Origin: Granulicella sibirica
Lineage (GTDB): Bacteria > Acidobacteriota > Terriglobia > Terriglobales > Acidobacteriaceae
Length of the DNA: 64,000 nucleotides
Direction: 5' to 3'
Assembly: GCF_004115155.1 (NCBI RefSeq)
Contig: NZ_RDSM01000001.1
Coordinates: forward strand, 2,549,795-2,613,794
Shown: piece after piece, positions 8,360 through 19,714 of the stretch
Layout of the letters: each line of letters begins with the position of its first letter
Position numbering within the stretch: the first letter of the stretch is position 1
The notes under the pieces: model-generated
The model's database searches: none
The model's input: the letters and a program-made list of their open reading frames with translations, nothing else
What the model was told of the DNA's origin: nothing
Position numbers and translations under genes: made by a program

Positions 8360-9682
8360 TCAGCTCTTGCTCAGGACGCGGGCGAGGCAGGTCGTGACGC
8401 GGGTGGTGAGTTGGGGGATGGTGAAGGGCTTGGTGAGGTAGTCGGTGGCACCGGCTTCGAAGGCGGCACGGGTGCTTCCTTCGTCGCCGGCGGCGGTGAG
8501 GACGAGGACGGGGAGGGCGTCGGTGGCGGTATCGGCGCGGAGGCGCTTGAGGACGGTGAGGCCGTCCATGTTTGGCATGTTGAGGTCGAGGACGAGGAGG
8601 TCGGGTGTGCTTTCGAGGATGGCGGCGAGGCACTGTTCGCCGTCGTCGGCGACGGAAAGATCGAAGTCGCGGGCGAGGGCGGATTCGGCGAGGAGGTGGA
8701 TGTTGGAGTCGTCGTCGGCGACGAGAACCTTGAGTCGGCTCTGGGGGCGGACGCTGGGGGCTTGCTGGGTGGGTTCGGGCTGGTAGGTGGCGGCGGAGGG
8801 GATGACAACGATCTCGCCGCCTTCGCAGGCGCAGAAGACGCGCGGGCCGTTGGAATGTTCAGCGGCGAACTGGATGGCCTGCTGCTCAATTTCGGCCATC
8901 ATCTCGTCGTCGTGGAGGGGATCGTGGTGGATGAGCGCGAGCTGTTTGACCCCGGCTACCGTAGCGAGTTCGACGGCGTACTCGTAGGTGCTGTGGCCCC
9001 AGTTCTTCTTGGAGGGGTATTCGCGTGGGGTGTACTGGCTGTCGTGAATGACGAGGTCGGCTCCGGCCATGAACTCGGCGTGGCGGCGGTCGCCGGGGTG
9101 GAGGATGGATTCGAGCTTGCCGGGTTCGGCGTCGGCGCGCCAGAGGGTGTCGGAGAAAGGCTCGTGGTCCGTGAGGTAGACGACTGCGACGCCGTCGGCC
9201 TCGATGCGATAGCCGAGGCAGATGGCGGGGTGGTTGAGGTACTGGGTGAGGACGCGGACTCCGTTGATGTCGTGGGCACCTTCGCTGAGGTCGCGGTAGG
9301 TGATCTTGCCGGGGAGTTCGTCGAGCTTGACGGGGAAGTAGGTGAACTCCATCTGGCCGGCGAGTACGTTGGCGAGCGAGTTTCCGAGGCCCTCGGCGGC
9401 GCAGATGGTGAACTCGTTGCCGGGGATGAAGACGGGAGCGAAGAAGGGGAAGCCCTGGATGTGGTCCCAGTGGGTGTGGCCGATGAGGATGGTGGCGCGG
9501 TGTGGGCGCGGGGTCTTCATCATGTCCATGCCGAGGAGGCGGACGCCGGTGCCGCAGTCGAGGATGATGCGCTGGCCTGCGTCGGTGACGACTTCAACGC
9601 AGAGGGTGTTGCCGCCGAATTTCACCGTGGATGGGCCGGGTGTGGCGATCGATCCTCGGGTTCCCCAGAAACGTACGCGCAT
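8360..9682 (-). CDS. Metallo-beta-lactamase-fold hydrolase fused to a C-terminal receiver domain
   Basis: 440 residues. Residues 1-295 are an MBL fold with HTHWDH at 69-74, later ligands in TDHE (171-174), HDSQY (213-217) and IHHDP (251-255); the MRVRFWGTRGS start is typical of the cAMP-phosphodiesterase/RNase Z-like MBL group. Residues 317-436 are a receiver with DDD (323-325), phospho-acceptor D366 (LDLNMPNMDG) and DYLTKPF. A single protein thus joins a metal hydrolase to a phosphorylation switch. It starts 11 bases after the hybrid kinase stop (9694), so that kinase is the likely phosphodonor. Substrate unknown; cyclic nucleotide or phosphodiester is a guess. Confidence 0.9.
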   Translation of the reverse strand: MRVRFWGTRGSIATPGPSTVKFGGNTLCVEVVTDAGQRIILDCGTGVRLLGMDMMKTPRPHRATILIGHTHWDHIQGFPFFAPVFIPGNEFTICAAEGLGNSLANVLAGQMEFTYFPVKLDELPGKITYRDLSEGAHDINGVRVLTQYLNHPAICLGYRIEADGVAVVYLTDHEPFSDTLWRADAEPGKLESILHPGDRRHAEFMAGADLVIHDSQYTPREYPSKKNWGHSTYEYAVELATVAGVKQLALIHHDPLHDDEMMAEIEQQAIQFAAEHSNGPRVFCACEGGEIVVIPSAATYQPEPTQQAPSVRPQSRLKVLVADDDSNIHLLAESALARDFDLSVADDGEQCLAAILESTPDLLVLDLNMPNMDGLTVLKRLRADTATDALPVLVLTAAGDEGSTRAAFEAGATDYLTKPFTIPQLTTRVTTCLARVLSKS

Positions 9683-9693
9683 GATGTTGCCCT

Positions 9694-11608
<1,915 letters not shown>

Positions 11609-11616
<8 letters not shown>

Positions 11617-12121
11617 CGGCTTTTTTCTCACGCACCATGCGTTCGGCGAGGGTCTGGAAGAGCTCCTGGACGCCCTCGCCGCTCCTGGCGCTGGTCAGGA
11701 GGAAGGTCCAGCCGAGGTCCGCGAGGCGTGTTAACGCTGCTTCGTCGATCTCCCAGGTTTCGCGCAGGTCGAGCTTGTTGACGACACAGGTGAACGGGAC
11801 GGGGCCGAGTTCTGCCTGGACGCGGGATTGGAGGTCGATCGCGGCCTCGAGGGTGCTGGCTCGGGTGCCGTCGGCGACGAGGATGTAGCCGGAGGAGCCG
11901 CGAAGCTGCATGGGCTTGATCTGGGTGAGGGCGTCTTCCCCGGCGAGATCCCAGAGCATCAGGTTGACCTCCTGATCGTCGACGATGAGGGCTTTCTTGT
12001 CGATTTTGACGCCGAGCGTGGTGAGGTACTTGTCGGAGAAGATACTTCGGACGTAGCGGGCGACAAGGCTGGTCTTGCCGACGCCGAAGGAGCCGATCAT
12101 GCAGATCTTTTTCTGGATCAT
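11609..12121 (-). CDS. Ras/Rab-like small GTPase
   Basis: 170 residues, the size of a single Ras-superfamily G domain. P-loop GSFGVGKT (10-17), switch I threonines TT (34-35), G3 DLAGE (58-62), G4 NKLD (115-118) and G5 TSA (143-145) are all in place. The residue equivalent to Ras Gln61 is Glu62, which may lower intrinsic GTP hydrolysis and make the protein dependent on a partner. No lipid-anchor cysteine at the C-terminus. The start overlaps the OmpA/roadblock gene by ATGA (12118-12121). Roadblock proteins are known GAPs or scaffolds for bacterial small GTPases (MglA/MglB), so the OmpA protein is the probable partner. Confidence 0.92.
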
Positions 12122-13728
12122 CGCGGGGTGTCCTTCGAGTGTGCGGCAGGCATGATGAGTTTGAAGGTGACGCGCCGGTCGAGTTCCTGCGGATACGTTT
12201 CCATGGCGGCGTGCTCGGGGTTGCTATCGGCTACGCCGGAGGGCGAGAGGATGTAGGCAGGGATGCCGCGCTCGAGAAGGGCGTTCGAGACGGTTCTGGC
12301 TCTCGCCTGGCTGAGTTCGACGTTGTGATCCTCTTTGCCGGTGCGGTCGGTGTGTCCGTAGATCTCGATCTGGATGGGCAGCCCGTCGGCGAGGGCGATA
12401 CGGCCGATGATCTTGATCTCCTCTTCGGTCGCTTCGAGTTCCTCGAACTGGTTCATGGGGAGCTGGGCGGAGTTGAGGTCGAAGTGGAGCACCTCGCGTT
12501 CGAGGATGGCCTTTTCGGTTTCCATGCGGCGCTTGCCGTCGAACTTTGGATCGAGGGATTGATAGGGCTCCCAGCGCTGCGAGACTTTGTTTTCGGGGAT
12601 GTTCGAGTCGGCGAGGAAGGAGCGTGGGTCGACTGCGAGGGGATCGCGCAGGCCGGCGATGGAGTAACGGAACCAGAGGCGGCGATCCTGAATGACGACG
12701 ATGCCGGGCTCGTTGCGGAGACGATCGACGTAATCGGCCCAGCGCTGGTTGTCGCGGACGCGCAGCGCGATGAGAGCCGCGATGGCGAGCAGGATGACTG
12801 CGAAGGCGAGCCAGACGGCCTTATAGGACTTCTTGACGCGGGCTTTCTGACCTCCGAGAAGGCAACGTTGCAGGTTGACCTTTGCGCCTTCGACGGTCGA
12901 GGAGTCTCCGTCGAAGGTTTGGAGGGCAGAGGAAAACTCGGCATGGATGGCTTCGAGTTCGCGTTCAAAGACCTGGCGGAGCTCTGGCGGGGGTTGGCCA
13001 CTGACGACAGCGGCAAGGAGGGCGAGAGGGCCGTGGGCTAGCCAGAGCTTGAATTCGCCGACCTGCATGTCTTCGAGCTCGTCGGACTTGGCGCGGCCGA
13101 AGGAGTCGCGGACGAAGTCCTGGATGGCGGTGAGCATGCCGGAGATGAGGTCGGCATCCTGCACGACGCCATCGCTGACGGCGACGTGGCCGAGGAGCAG
13201 GCCGGTTTCGCGGTGGATGAGGAAGACCTGCTCGACACGGTAGCTGAGGCTATGGGTGAGGGCGACTTCGCCGAAGGAGCGGCCGGTGCGCCACGCCTCG
13301 AAGCGCCAGCGCCAGCTCTCGAAGGACAGGCCGCGGTCGAGCATGAGGTTGAGGGAATCGAACATGCCCTGGAGGGCGTGGGCCACGGCCTTGCGAACGG
13401 CGTCACCGATGATGGGGAAGAGCGAGGTCGCGAGCATGGCGGGATCGCGCGCGACGGAGATGCGGAGGGCTTCTTCAATGAGGGGCTGGAGGGTGGTCTG
13501 GAGTTTGTGATCTTGTTTGGCGCGGAGGGCTATGGCTTCAGCGATGCTTGTGCTGAGCTCTTCGGAGCGAAGGCGCGGGTCGTCGAGACGGCGGCGCAGG
13601 GCTGCGATCTGCTCGACCTCGGGGCCGAGCAGGAGAGAGCGAAGCTGACGCAGTCGGTCTTCCGTGTCGTCCGGGTCAGCCGCGCCGTCGCCGCTGTTTG
13701 GTTGATTGGTTAGGAGGTCATCGGCCAT
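12118..13728 (-). CDS. OmpA-family envelope protein with roadblock-like central region
   Basis: 536 residues. Order: acidic, helical N-terminus (1-130); a region at about 160-250 with VFLIHRETGLLLGHVAV, DADLISGMLTAIQDFV and PLALLAAVVSGQPP that follows the roadblock/LC7 pattern; one membrane helix (304-323); an OmpA/MotB peptidoglycan-binding domain (about 412-530, YGHTDRTGKEDHNVELSQARA). The topology suggests an inner-membrane protein with the roadblock part in the cytosol, able to touch the adjacent GTPase, and the OmpA part on peptidoglycan. Upstream lies the coiled-coil gene with 40 bases between them. Confidence 0.88.
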   Translation of the reverse strand: MADDLLTNQPNSGDGAADPDDTEDRLRQLRSLLLGPEVEQIAALRRRLDDPRLRSEELSTSIAEAIALRAKQDHKLQTTLQPLIEEALRISVARDPAMLATSLFPIIGDAVRKAVAHALQGMFDSLNLMLDRGLSFESWRWRFEAWRTGRSFGEVALTHSLSYRVEQVFLIHRETGLLLGHVAVSDGVVQDADLISGMLTAIQDFVRDSFGRAKSDELEDMQVGEFKLWLAHGPLALLAAVVSGQPPPELRQVFERELEAIHAEFSSALQTFDGDSSTVEGAKVNLQRCLLGGQKARVKKSYKAVWLAFAVILLAIAALIALRVRDNQRWADYVDRLRNEPGIVVIQDRRLWFRYSIAGLRDPLAVDPRSFLADSNIPENKVSQRWEPYQSLDPKFDGKRRMETEKAILEREVLHFDLNSAQLPMNQFEELEATEEEIKIIGRIALADGLPIQIEIYGHTDRTGKEDHNVELSQARARTVSNALLERGIPAYILSPSGVADSNPEHAAMETYPQELDRRVTFKLIMPAAHSKDTPR

Positions 13729-13768
13729 TGGCTATCGTCCCGGCGGCTTGCTGGCCAGTCGTCTGGCG

Positions 13769-14371
13769 CTAATGACCTTCGTTGGAGTCCTGTCCGGGCT
13801 GACCGTCCTCGCTGATCTGAGTCGCCATTCCGATGAGAAGCTCCGAGAGCAGAGCGCGATCGGTCTTGGTGTGGCGCAGTTCGCCGACGCGACGCTCGAG
13901 GAGGGCGCGGAGACTGTCGTGGCGCTCGGCGATCTCGTCGAGGAGCTTGCGCGACTCGGCCATGAGCTCCTTGCGCAGGGTGCTCTGTCCCTCGGCGGTG
14001 GAGGCATCGAGATCGTGGATCTTGCGATTCATCTCGTCGTGGATGGACTTGAGATCGCGGTCGAGGGAGTGGAAGTTGTTCGTCCGCTCTTCGCGTTCGG
14101 CCTTGATGCGGGCGGCCAGAGCCTCGGTTTCGCTGCGGAAGAAGCCTTCGAGGGAGTCGAAGCGCTTGCGCATCGTCTCCTTCAACTCGACGGTCTCGCG
14201 GACGAGGTTTTCTTCGAGCCTGGCGAAGCGTGCTTCATAGTTTTTGATCTGCGATCCGAAGAGAATGTCACGGATCTTATCGACGCTCGCGCCTGCTTCC
14301 GGTCCCGCGACTTCTGCTCCCGGCATATCCTTTTGTTCCACTTCGCTCATGGGTTTGCCCTTTTTCGACAT
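13769..14371 (-). CDS. Coiled-coil protein of the GTPase/OmpA/patatin operon
   Basis: 200 residues, no signal or membrane segment. Residues about 40-165 are nearly continuous charged heptad sequence (ARLEENLVRETVELKETMRKRF and similar), predicting a long coiled coil. It starts with IRDILFGSQIKNYEARF after a short flexible N-terminus. AGAGG lies nine bases before the ATG at 14371. No enzymatic motif. Its place between the patatin and OmpA genes suggests a scaffold or adaptor, which is inference. Confidence 0.8.
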   Translation of the reverse strand: MSKKGKPMSEVEQKDMPGAEVAGPEAGASVDKIRDILFGSQIKNYEARFARLEENLVRETVELKETMRKRFDSLEGFFRSETEALAARIKAEREERTNNFHSLDRDLKSIHDEMNRKIHDLDASTAEGQSTLRKELMAESRKLLDEIAERHDSLRALLERRVGELRHTKTDRALLSELLIGMATQISEDGQPGQDSNEGH

Positions 14372-14472
14372 TAAGACCGACCTCTTTGGGGAGACGGGGC
14401 CATTCTACAGAAGGGATGAGGATTGTGAGGAACAAACGTTCCGGTGTGGCAGATCGGACGAAGTGCCACCCA

Positions 14473-17400
14473 TTATTGCTTCGAGTGCGATTGCAGGAAG
14501 TGAAGTATAGGGACCTTGGGAGCTAACCACTCCCAGAGCGGGTAGAGCCAGGTTCCGATCTGGATAAGCGCTATGAGCAGGAACAGAACTCCAATGAAGA
14601 CTAAGGCCGTTTTCCAGCGGGTGTCTTTCTCCCCGCGGATATAAGCCGCGAGAAGGGCTCGAAGGGTGACCAGGAGGAGGGAGAAGCCGAGGAGAGACCA
14701 GCCGAGTCCCAGGACCGCCGGCGCGAAGACGATGCCGCAGCCGATCAGGAAGAGTGCGATGAGCAGGATGAGCTGCTGCCAGTAGTTCGCAAGATCCCAG
14801 AAGACTGTCCTGGGGACGGAGATCTCGACGACGCCCCAGAAGGCTCTTCCGAAGTTGGTGATCCAGCCTGCCTGGGTGAAGAAGTTTCTCTCACGAGAGA
14901 TCGTCTCCATCATTTTGCCGAAGATGGTGGTGGCACGCGCGATCACTTTCAGCTCGGTTTCGCGCTCCATGCCCTTGGGGACGAGATCCTGCCAGACTTT
15001 CATGAGTCTGCGGTGTTCTTCGGTGTCGCACGGTACGGGGTCTGGAGCGACGACGTTCAGGAGGTCCGCTACCTTCGCGTCGCTGAGTTGATTGGCCGGG
15101 CCTTGCGCGGCAAGCTGCCGGGCGGTCATCTCCTTGAGCTTGGACTGGACCTGGAAGTCGACGAAGATGGCGTTGTGCGCCTCTTCGATGAGCTGATCCC
15201 TTACGGGTTGATTTTCGTCGTAGGGGAGCAGGGACGTGATGAGCCGCTCGGCGGCGTCGAGGCGTCCCCAGAGCAGATCGCTTACCCGCCAGTCGCGATC
15301 GAGAAACGCTCCAAAATGCGCGACGGCAAGACCCTTGAGCTTTTGCCGCCGCTCGGTGACGTCGGGGATGAGGCCTCCGGCGTCTTCGGGTGCAATTCGG
15401 AGGATGTCGATGGTGTCGGAGGAGATAACGTCGGTGCCGAACATCATGGGGAACTGGATGGCGTCGAAGAGATCGAAGTTGGCGAAGAGCCTGCCGGCGA
15501 TGCGGCCTGCATCGCTTGCGTTGAAGGCAGCGTCCAGTTCGTGGTGCGTGGCCTGAAGGAAGTTGTCCAGACCGGCTGACAAGGTCCCTCCAAGTTGATG
15601 GAGGACGGGATAAATCTGCGGTTTTTGTTGCCGCATGTCGTCCGCCAGCAGGTCGTTCGCGCGTGCGTCGCGTAGCTTTTCGATATCCGTGGGGTCGGAT
15701 GAGCTTCGCTTCGTTTCACGTGTGGCGAACCGGACCGCCCCGGCGGGTTCCGCAGCCTGGTTCGGGCCGCCGATGATTCGGTTGAGAACGTCGATGATGT
15801 CCTGCCGGTCGGGGAGGATGGAGCTGACGTACTCGCGGGCATCCATCGGCTTTTTTGCCGCGGCCTTTGCTCTCGCGCTCTCGACCTGCTCCTGGAGGTC
15901 CGCCTCACGCATGAGTTCGTCTTCAATCTTCTTGAGCTGCTTATAGAGCGTGCCTACGAGCTGGCGCATGTCCTTGAGGCCGTCCGGCAGGCGGGGTGGA
16001 GCGTCGAGGCTGCTCATGCCGAACCTCAGGGTCGCCATGGCCTCCTGTTTCGCGGGACTCTTCTCGTTTGTGGAGCGCACGCTGTAGAGGACGTCGAGTT
16101 TTCTGGCGATGAAGCGGAGGCGCCGCAGGCGGTATGGGAGGTCGAATCCCGCGAGGTAGCGGGTGAGTCCATCGAGGGCACGCGCAAGTGCCTCGGGTTC
16201 TCCGGAGCGGGGAGTGGTGCCGAAGTCCTGCTCTCGCCATGCGCGGATGAGGGAACGCAGCGCGTAGAAGTAGGCTGAGTCCTCGTCGATGGAGCGGGCC
16301 TTCGCAACCACGATCGCAAGCTGGTCGGTGACCTCCGACGATCGCATGCGGTAGTAGGCGCGGAGGCAGACGTCCTTCGAGAACCAGATCTCCCGCCTGC
16401 TCTCCTCCGATCCGGGTTCGATCGCCGTTCCATTCTTGATCTGCTGCTCGATCTCGGCTTCGACTTCGGAGAGGGTCTTATTGATCCGGGTTACGGCGCG
16501 GTTTCTGTCGAGCACGCGCGTCAGGTCGTTGCGGATCGTCTGGTAGCCAGGGATGGTGATGAGGGCATCGATGCTGTTTTCGATGGCGTTCGGCGGGGGC
16601 TTTGGCGGAGCTGTCTCTACGTGGTCCGGACTCGGCTCGACGTAGATCAACTTGCGCGTGATGGGGACGAAAGACTGGCGCTTCAGGAGGGCATCGACGG
16701 CATAGCTGAACGGTGCGTTGTTGAGGTAGCCGCCATCTCCGAAGGCACGTTTTGGGAATGGTGTGCTTCCCGGGTTCACTCCGGAGAGATAGTTGGCGTA
16801 ATACCTCTGCCAACGTGGTGAATCGGAGAAGCAGTCCATCCTGGTGGCGTAGATCTTGTGCCGCTGAAGGATTTCGTCGATGCTGCAAAGCCGCATGGGC
16901 TCGAACGCAAAGGGGAAGGAGGAGGTGCTGCGCGAGGCGAAGGCGAGGAACGGATTGTTATCGGGCTGGAAGTCGTTGCGAATGCCCTTGCGGTACTGGA
17001 GGTGATACGCGTTGCGATAGCGCCGCTCGTAGACGACGTTATCGAAGAGCTGAATGGGAATGGGGATGCCTTCGATGTCGGTCGTGGTGGCGAAGAGGTC
17101 GATTTCATCGCCGAGGGAGGTGGCTGGAGCGTCGGTGTCGGTGGACTTCTCGGGACGGGAGGAGCCGTCCATGCCGTCGAAGGCATCGAGAAGCTTGAGG
17201 TACATGCGGCGGCTGTTGAGAAGCGATTCGGTCTCGTCCGGGCGAGCGAGGTTCGTGTTCTCGTCGGACTTCTTATCGTTGAGGAGGCTCTCGATCGCAC
17301 CCTCGTTGAACCAGAGATCCTGCAGGCTGGTCATGGGCACATTGTTGGCGAGGGATTTGGCGAGGAAGATTCCGTTGATGCCTCCCGCGGAGGTTCCGGA

Positions 17401-17679
17401 GATGACGTCGACCAGGAATTTGGTTTCGGTCGACGTGATGACGTCGCTCTTGTGAGGTAGAGTTCGCGGAGCCTGTCCGCGCCGCAGGATATAGGCAAGC
17501 CGCTGGTAGACGGGAGCGGTTCCCCTGGCTTCGTCGTCGGTGAATGGCTCGCCGGATGTCGCGCGCACCAGGTTTCTCATCTCCTGGGCTACACCATTGA
17601 TATAGATCGCGAGAGATACCCCGCCGTAGAGGACGACGGCAAAACGGATTTCCTGTTGGTTCTGCGGCTCGTTGAGCAT
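14473..17679 (-). CDS. Patatin-like phospholipase with C-terminal membrane helices (DUF3376-type)
   Basis: 1068 residues from the ATG at 17679 (a TTG at 17706 is possible). The oxyanion motif is YGGVSLAIYING (18-29), the nucleophile S97 lies in GTSAGG (95-100) and the catalytic D315 in GDGGYLNNAP: a complete Ser-Asp dyad. The middle is a long helical region. Near the C-terminus three hydrophobic stretches (QLILLIALFLIGCGIVFAP, GWSLLGFSLLLVTLRALLAA, TALVFIGVLFLLIALIQIG) anchor it in membrane. Expected activity is phospholipid or acyl-ester hydrolysis at the inner membrane. First gene of the GTPase/OmpA operon; the coiled-coil gene follows after 101 bases. Confidence 0.9.
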   Translation of the reverse strand: MLNEPQNQQEIRFAVVLYGGVSLAIYINGVAQEMRNLVRATSGEPFTDDEARGTAPVYQRLAYILRRGQAPRTLPHKSDVITSTETKFLVDVISGTSAGGINGIFLAKSLANNVPMTSLQDLWFNEGAIESLLNDKKSDENTNLARPDETESLLNSRRMYLKLLDAFDGMDGSSRPEKSTDTDAPATSLGDEIDLFATTTDIEGIPIPIQLFDNVVYERRYRNAYHLQYRKGIRNDFQPDNNPFLAFASRSTSSFPFAFEPMRLCSIDEILQRHKIYATRMDCFSDSPRWQRYYANYLSGVNPGSTPFPKRAFGDGGYLNNAPFSYAVDALLKRQSFVPITRKLIYVEPSPDHVETAPPKPPPNAIENSIDALITIPGYQTIRNDLTRVLDRNRAVTRINKTLSEVEAEIEQQIKNGTAIEPGSEESRREIWFSKDVCLRAYYRMRSSEVTDQLAIVVAKARSIDEDSAYFYALRSLIRAWREQDFGTTPRSGEPEALARALDGLTRYLAGFDLPYRLRRLRFIARKLDVLYSVRSTNEKSPAKQEAMATLRFGMSSLDAPPRLPDGLKDMRQLVGTLYKQLKKIEDELMREADLQEQVESARAKAAAKKPMDAREYVSSILPDRQDIIDVLNRIIGGPNQAAEPAGAVRFATRETKRSSSDPTDIEKLRDARANDLLADDMRQQKPQIYPVLHQLGGTLSAGLDNFLQATHHELDAAFNASDAGRIAGRLFANFDLFDAIQFPMMFGTDVISSDTIDILRIAPEDAGGLIPDVTERRQKLKGLAVAHFGAFLDRDWRVSDLLWGRLDAAERLITSLLPYDENQPVRDQLIEEAHNAIFVDFQVQSKLKEMTARQLAAQGPANQLSDAKVADLLNVVAPDPVPCDTEEHRRLMKVWQDLVPKGMERETELKVIARATTIFGKMMETISRERNFFTQAGWITNFGRAFWGVVEISVPRTVFWDLANYWQQLILLIALFLIGCGIVFAPAVLGLGWSLLGFSLLLVTLRALLAAYIRGEKDTRWKTALVFIGVLFLLIALIQIGTWLYPLWEWLAPKVPILHFLQSHSKQ

Positions 17680-17843
17680 CGAGCGGACCCCGGTTGAAGA
17701 ATGCAAACGTCCAGGAACTCTGGCCCGAGAAACTGGTTGAGCGTAATCCCGGCTGGGAGAAAGTGTGCAAACTTCAAAACCGCAAGGGACAGGTCGGCGT
17801 TCGAGAGGGAAGTGTAAAGCTCCTCGGGAAGAGATGCACCTAC

Positions 17844-17870
17844 TTTTTGAAGCAAGATTTTTGAAGCAAG
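17844..17870. repeat. Tandem 13-bp direct repeat
   Basis: TTTTTGAAGCAAG occurs at 17844-17856 and again at 17858-17870, one base apart, in the gap between the AI-2E transporter stop and the patatin start. Read on the minus strand it follows the transporter. No function is evident. Confidence 0.5.
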
Positions 17871-17926
17871 TTCCTCGCTTGCAGTGACTTAGCGGGAGGC
17901 ATCCAAAGGTAGTGCCTCAAAAGACT

Positions 17927-19714
17927 CTATCTTCGCCACGCCTCAACTTGCTGCAGGGCTTGTTTGAGTGTTGCTACCACGGCATCGGGCCTTGCGTTTC
18001 CAAAGCGTCCGATGATTTCTTCGCCATCCTCGGGAGAGTTCCAGAGCGCTACCGCAATACGGTTCTTGGGTAGGTGGCTTCTTAGCTTTATGCAAAGAGC
18101 ACGCGCCTGGGCGAACGCGAATGGGGGAAGAGCGGAGATGAAGACGACGGTCTGCGTCTCCGTCGCGAGCCCTGCGAGGATCTCCTCAGAGAGTGCTTCC
18201 GCTGAGAGTTTGAGGGTCTGGTGGCCATCGCGCTCAAGCAACTGGGTGAGCATGCTTGTGGTGAGGTCGTCGGCCTGGTCATTGGCCGAGAGGCAGACGA
18301 TGGCGAACTCTTTCGAGACACGGACGTGCATCTTCTCGATGAGCAGCGCACGCTCCGACTTTGGCTCGGCCGGTGGCCCCTCCTGAACGTACGACGTCAT
18401 TTTGGCTACGAGTTCTCCCAGGCTGAGGAGCACGAACTTCGAACGGATGTCGTCGAGAGCGCCTTTGTGCCGATCCTCTTCGGCGAGGCTCAGCACTGGA
18501 ATCACCACGGAATCGTAGAGTTTCACAAGGGGTCTTCCCTTGAGATAGCGCTCGGCGATCGAGGAGGCTTCGACTTGATCGAGCGCGAGCAGACGCTCGT
18601 ACATGTGGGCTGCCGGAGAGAGCTTTGCGGTGGTTCCTAGGAGGCTGTTGAGGAACGCGAACTGGGGTACGTGTCTTCCGACGACCACGAGGCAGACCGT
18701 GAGCGGAGTGGAGAGAACAAGGCCGGGCCAGCCCCAGAGCATCGACCAGAAGATGGCGCTTGCCAGGAGGGCGAGCGACGAGATGCCAGTTCGCTCGCTG
18801 AAGAGCCAGGGCTCGACTACATTGGCTGTCAGCATCTCGAGCGTAAAGAAAAGAGCAGCTACCAACATTGGCGGCCACCAGCTCGATGAGACTGCAATGG
18901 ACAGGATGAGCGGAAAGGCCATTCCCATGAGGGTTCCGACGAAGGGCACGATGCGCAGGGCGCCAGCGATGACTCCCCATAGGGTGGCCTCGGGGATGTG
19001 CAGAAAGAAGAGCCCCGTTCCAAAGAGAACGCCGTAACAGGCGTTGATCTGGAACTGCATGACGAGATACTGGCTGATTCGGTCGGTTGCATCCTGAAGG
19101 GCGTGGGTCATGACGTTCAGGTTGCCCATGCCGGCGAGCAGGAGAAGCCTGTGCCGTAGCTCCTCGCGGTGGAGCAGCATGTAGATAGTGAAGATGACGA
19201 CGACGCCAAGCTCCCCGATCGGCTGGAGTGTTCTCATGAGCAGTTCGGCCGTCGATCGAAGCTGGTCGGACCGCTCGCCGACTACCCGCACGGGAGTTAC
19301 TTTCTCAGGCGACGACAGTTTTGTGTTCGCCAGGTCGCCGCTCATGTCCTCGATGAGATCTGCCGCTGCTTCGAGTGAGACTTCGGTCTTGGAATGGAGG
19401 GACTCGATCTTCTTTTGGATGTTTGCCCGGTAGCTGGGCAGCGTCTCCGCGACGTTCAGAATCTGGTTCGAGAGGACGTATGCGCCCCCAAGCAGAGCGG
19501 CGCACAGGAGGCAGCACGCGATGCCCACGGAGATGATTCGCGGGACACCTTTCTTTTCCAGCCGGGAAACTCCGGGAACCAGAACGAAGGAAAGTGTCAG
19601 GGCGAAGGCCAATGGAACGAGGAGCACCTTCGCAAAAATGAGGACGAGGACAGCGCCTGCGAGCAGAAGCAGGGAACTAGCTACCCGTGACTCGGGCAGC
19701 CTTGCTAAGGGCAT
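17927..19714 (-). CDS. AI-2E family transporter with C-terminal cytosolic domain
   Basis: About 595 residues; ATG at 19714 with GGGAG five bases before it (a GTG at 19720 is also in frame). Residues 1-350 match the AI-2E/YdgG-PerM permease family with seven or eight hydrophobic segments (VASSLLLLAGAVLVLIF, IISVGIACCLLCAALLGGAYV, GELGVVVIFTIYMLLH, TPLTVCLVVVGRHVP). Typical members stop near 350-400; here about 220 more residues follow, including a Rossmann-like stretch (FAIVCLSANDQADDLTTSMLTQLL, ETQTVVFISALPPFAFAQA) resembling B12-binding/MerR-associated domains without an obvious DxHxxG motif. Exporter or channel at the inner membrane; substrate unknown. Confidence 0.85.
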   Translation of the reverse strand: MPLARLPESRVASSLLLLAGAVLVLIFAKVLLVPLAFALTLSFVLVPGVSRLEKKGVPRIISVGIACCLLCAALLGGAYVLSNQILNVAETLPSYRANIQKKIESLHSKTEVSLEAAADLIEDMSGDLANTKLSSPEKVTPVRVVGERSDQLRSTAELLMRTLQPIGELGVVVIFTIYMLLHREELRHRLLLLAGMGNLNVMTHALQDATDRISQYLVMQFQINACYGVLFGTGLFFLHIPEATLWGVIAGALRIVPFVGTLMGMAFPLILSIAVSSSWWPPMLVAALFFTLEMLTANVVEPWLFSERTGISSLALLASAIFWSMLWGWPGLVLSTPLTVCLVVVGRHVPQFAFLNSLLGTTAKLSPAAHMYERLLALDQVEASSIAERYLKGRPLVKLYDSVVIPVLSLAEEDRHKGALDDIRSKFVLLSLGELVAKMTSYVQEGPPAEPKSERALLIEKMHVRVSKEFAIVCLSANDQADDLTTSMLTQLLERDGHQTLKLSAEALSEEILAGLATETQTVVFISALPPFAFAQARALCIKLRSHLPKNRIAVALWNSPEDGEEIIGRFGNARPDAVVATLKQALQQVEAWRR

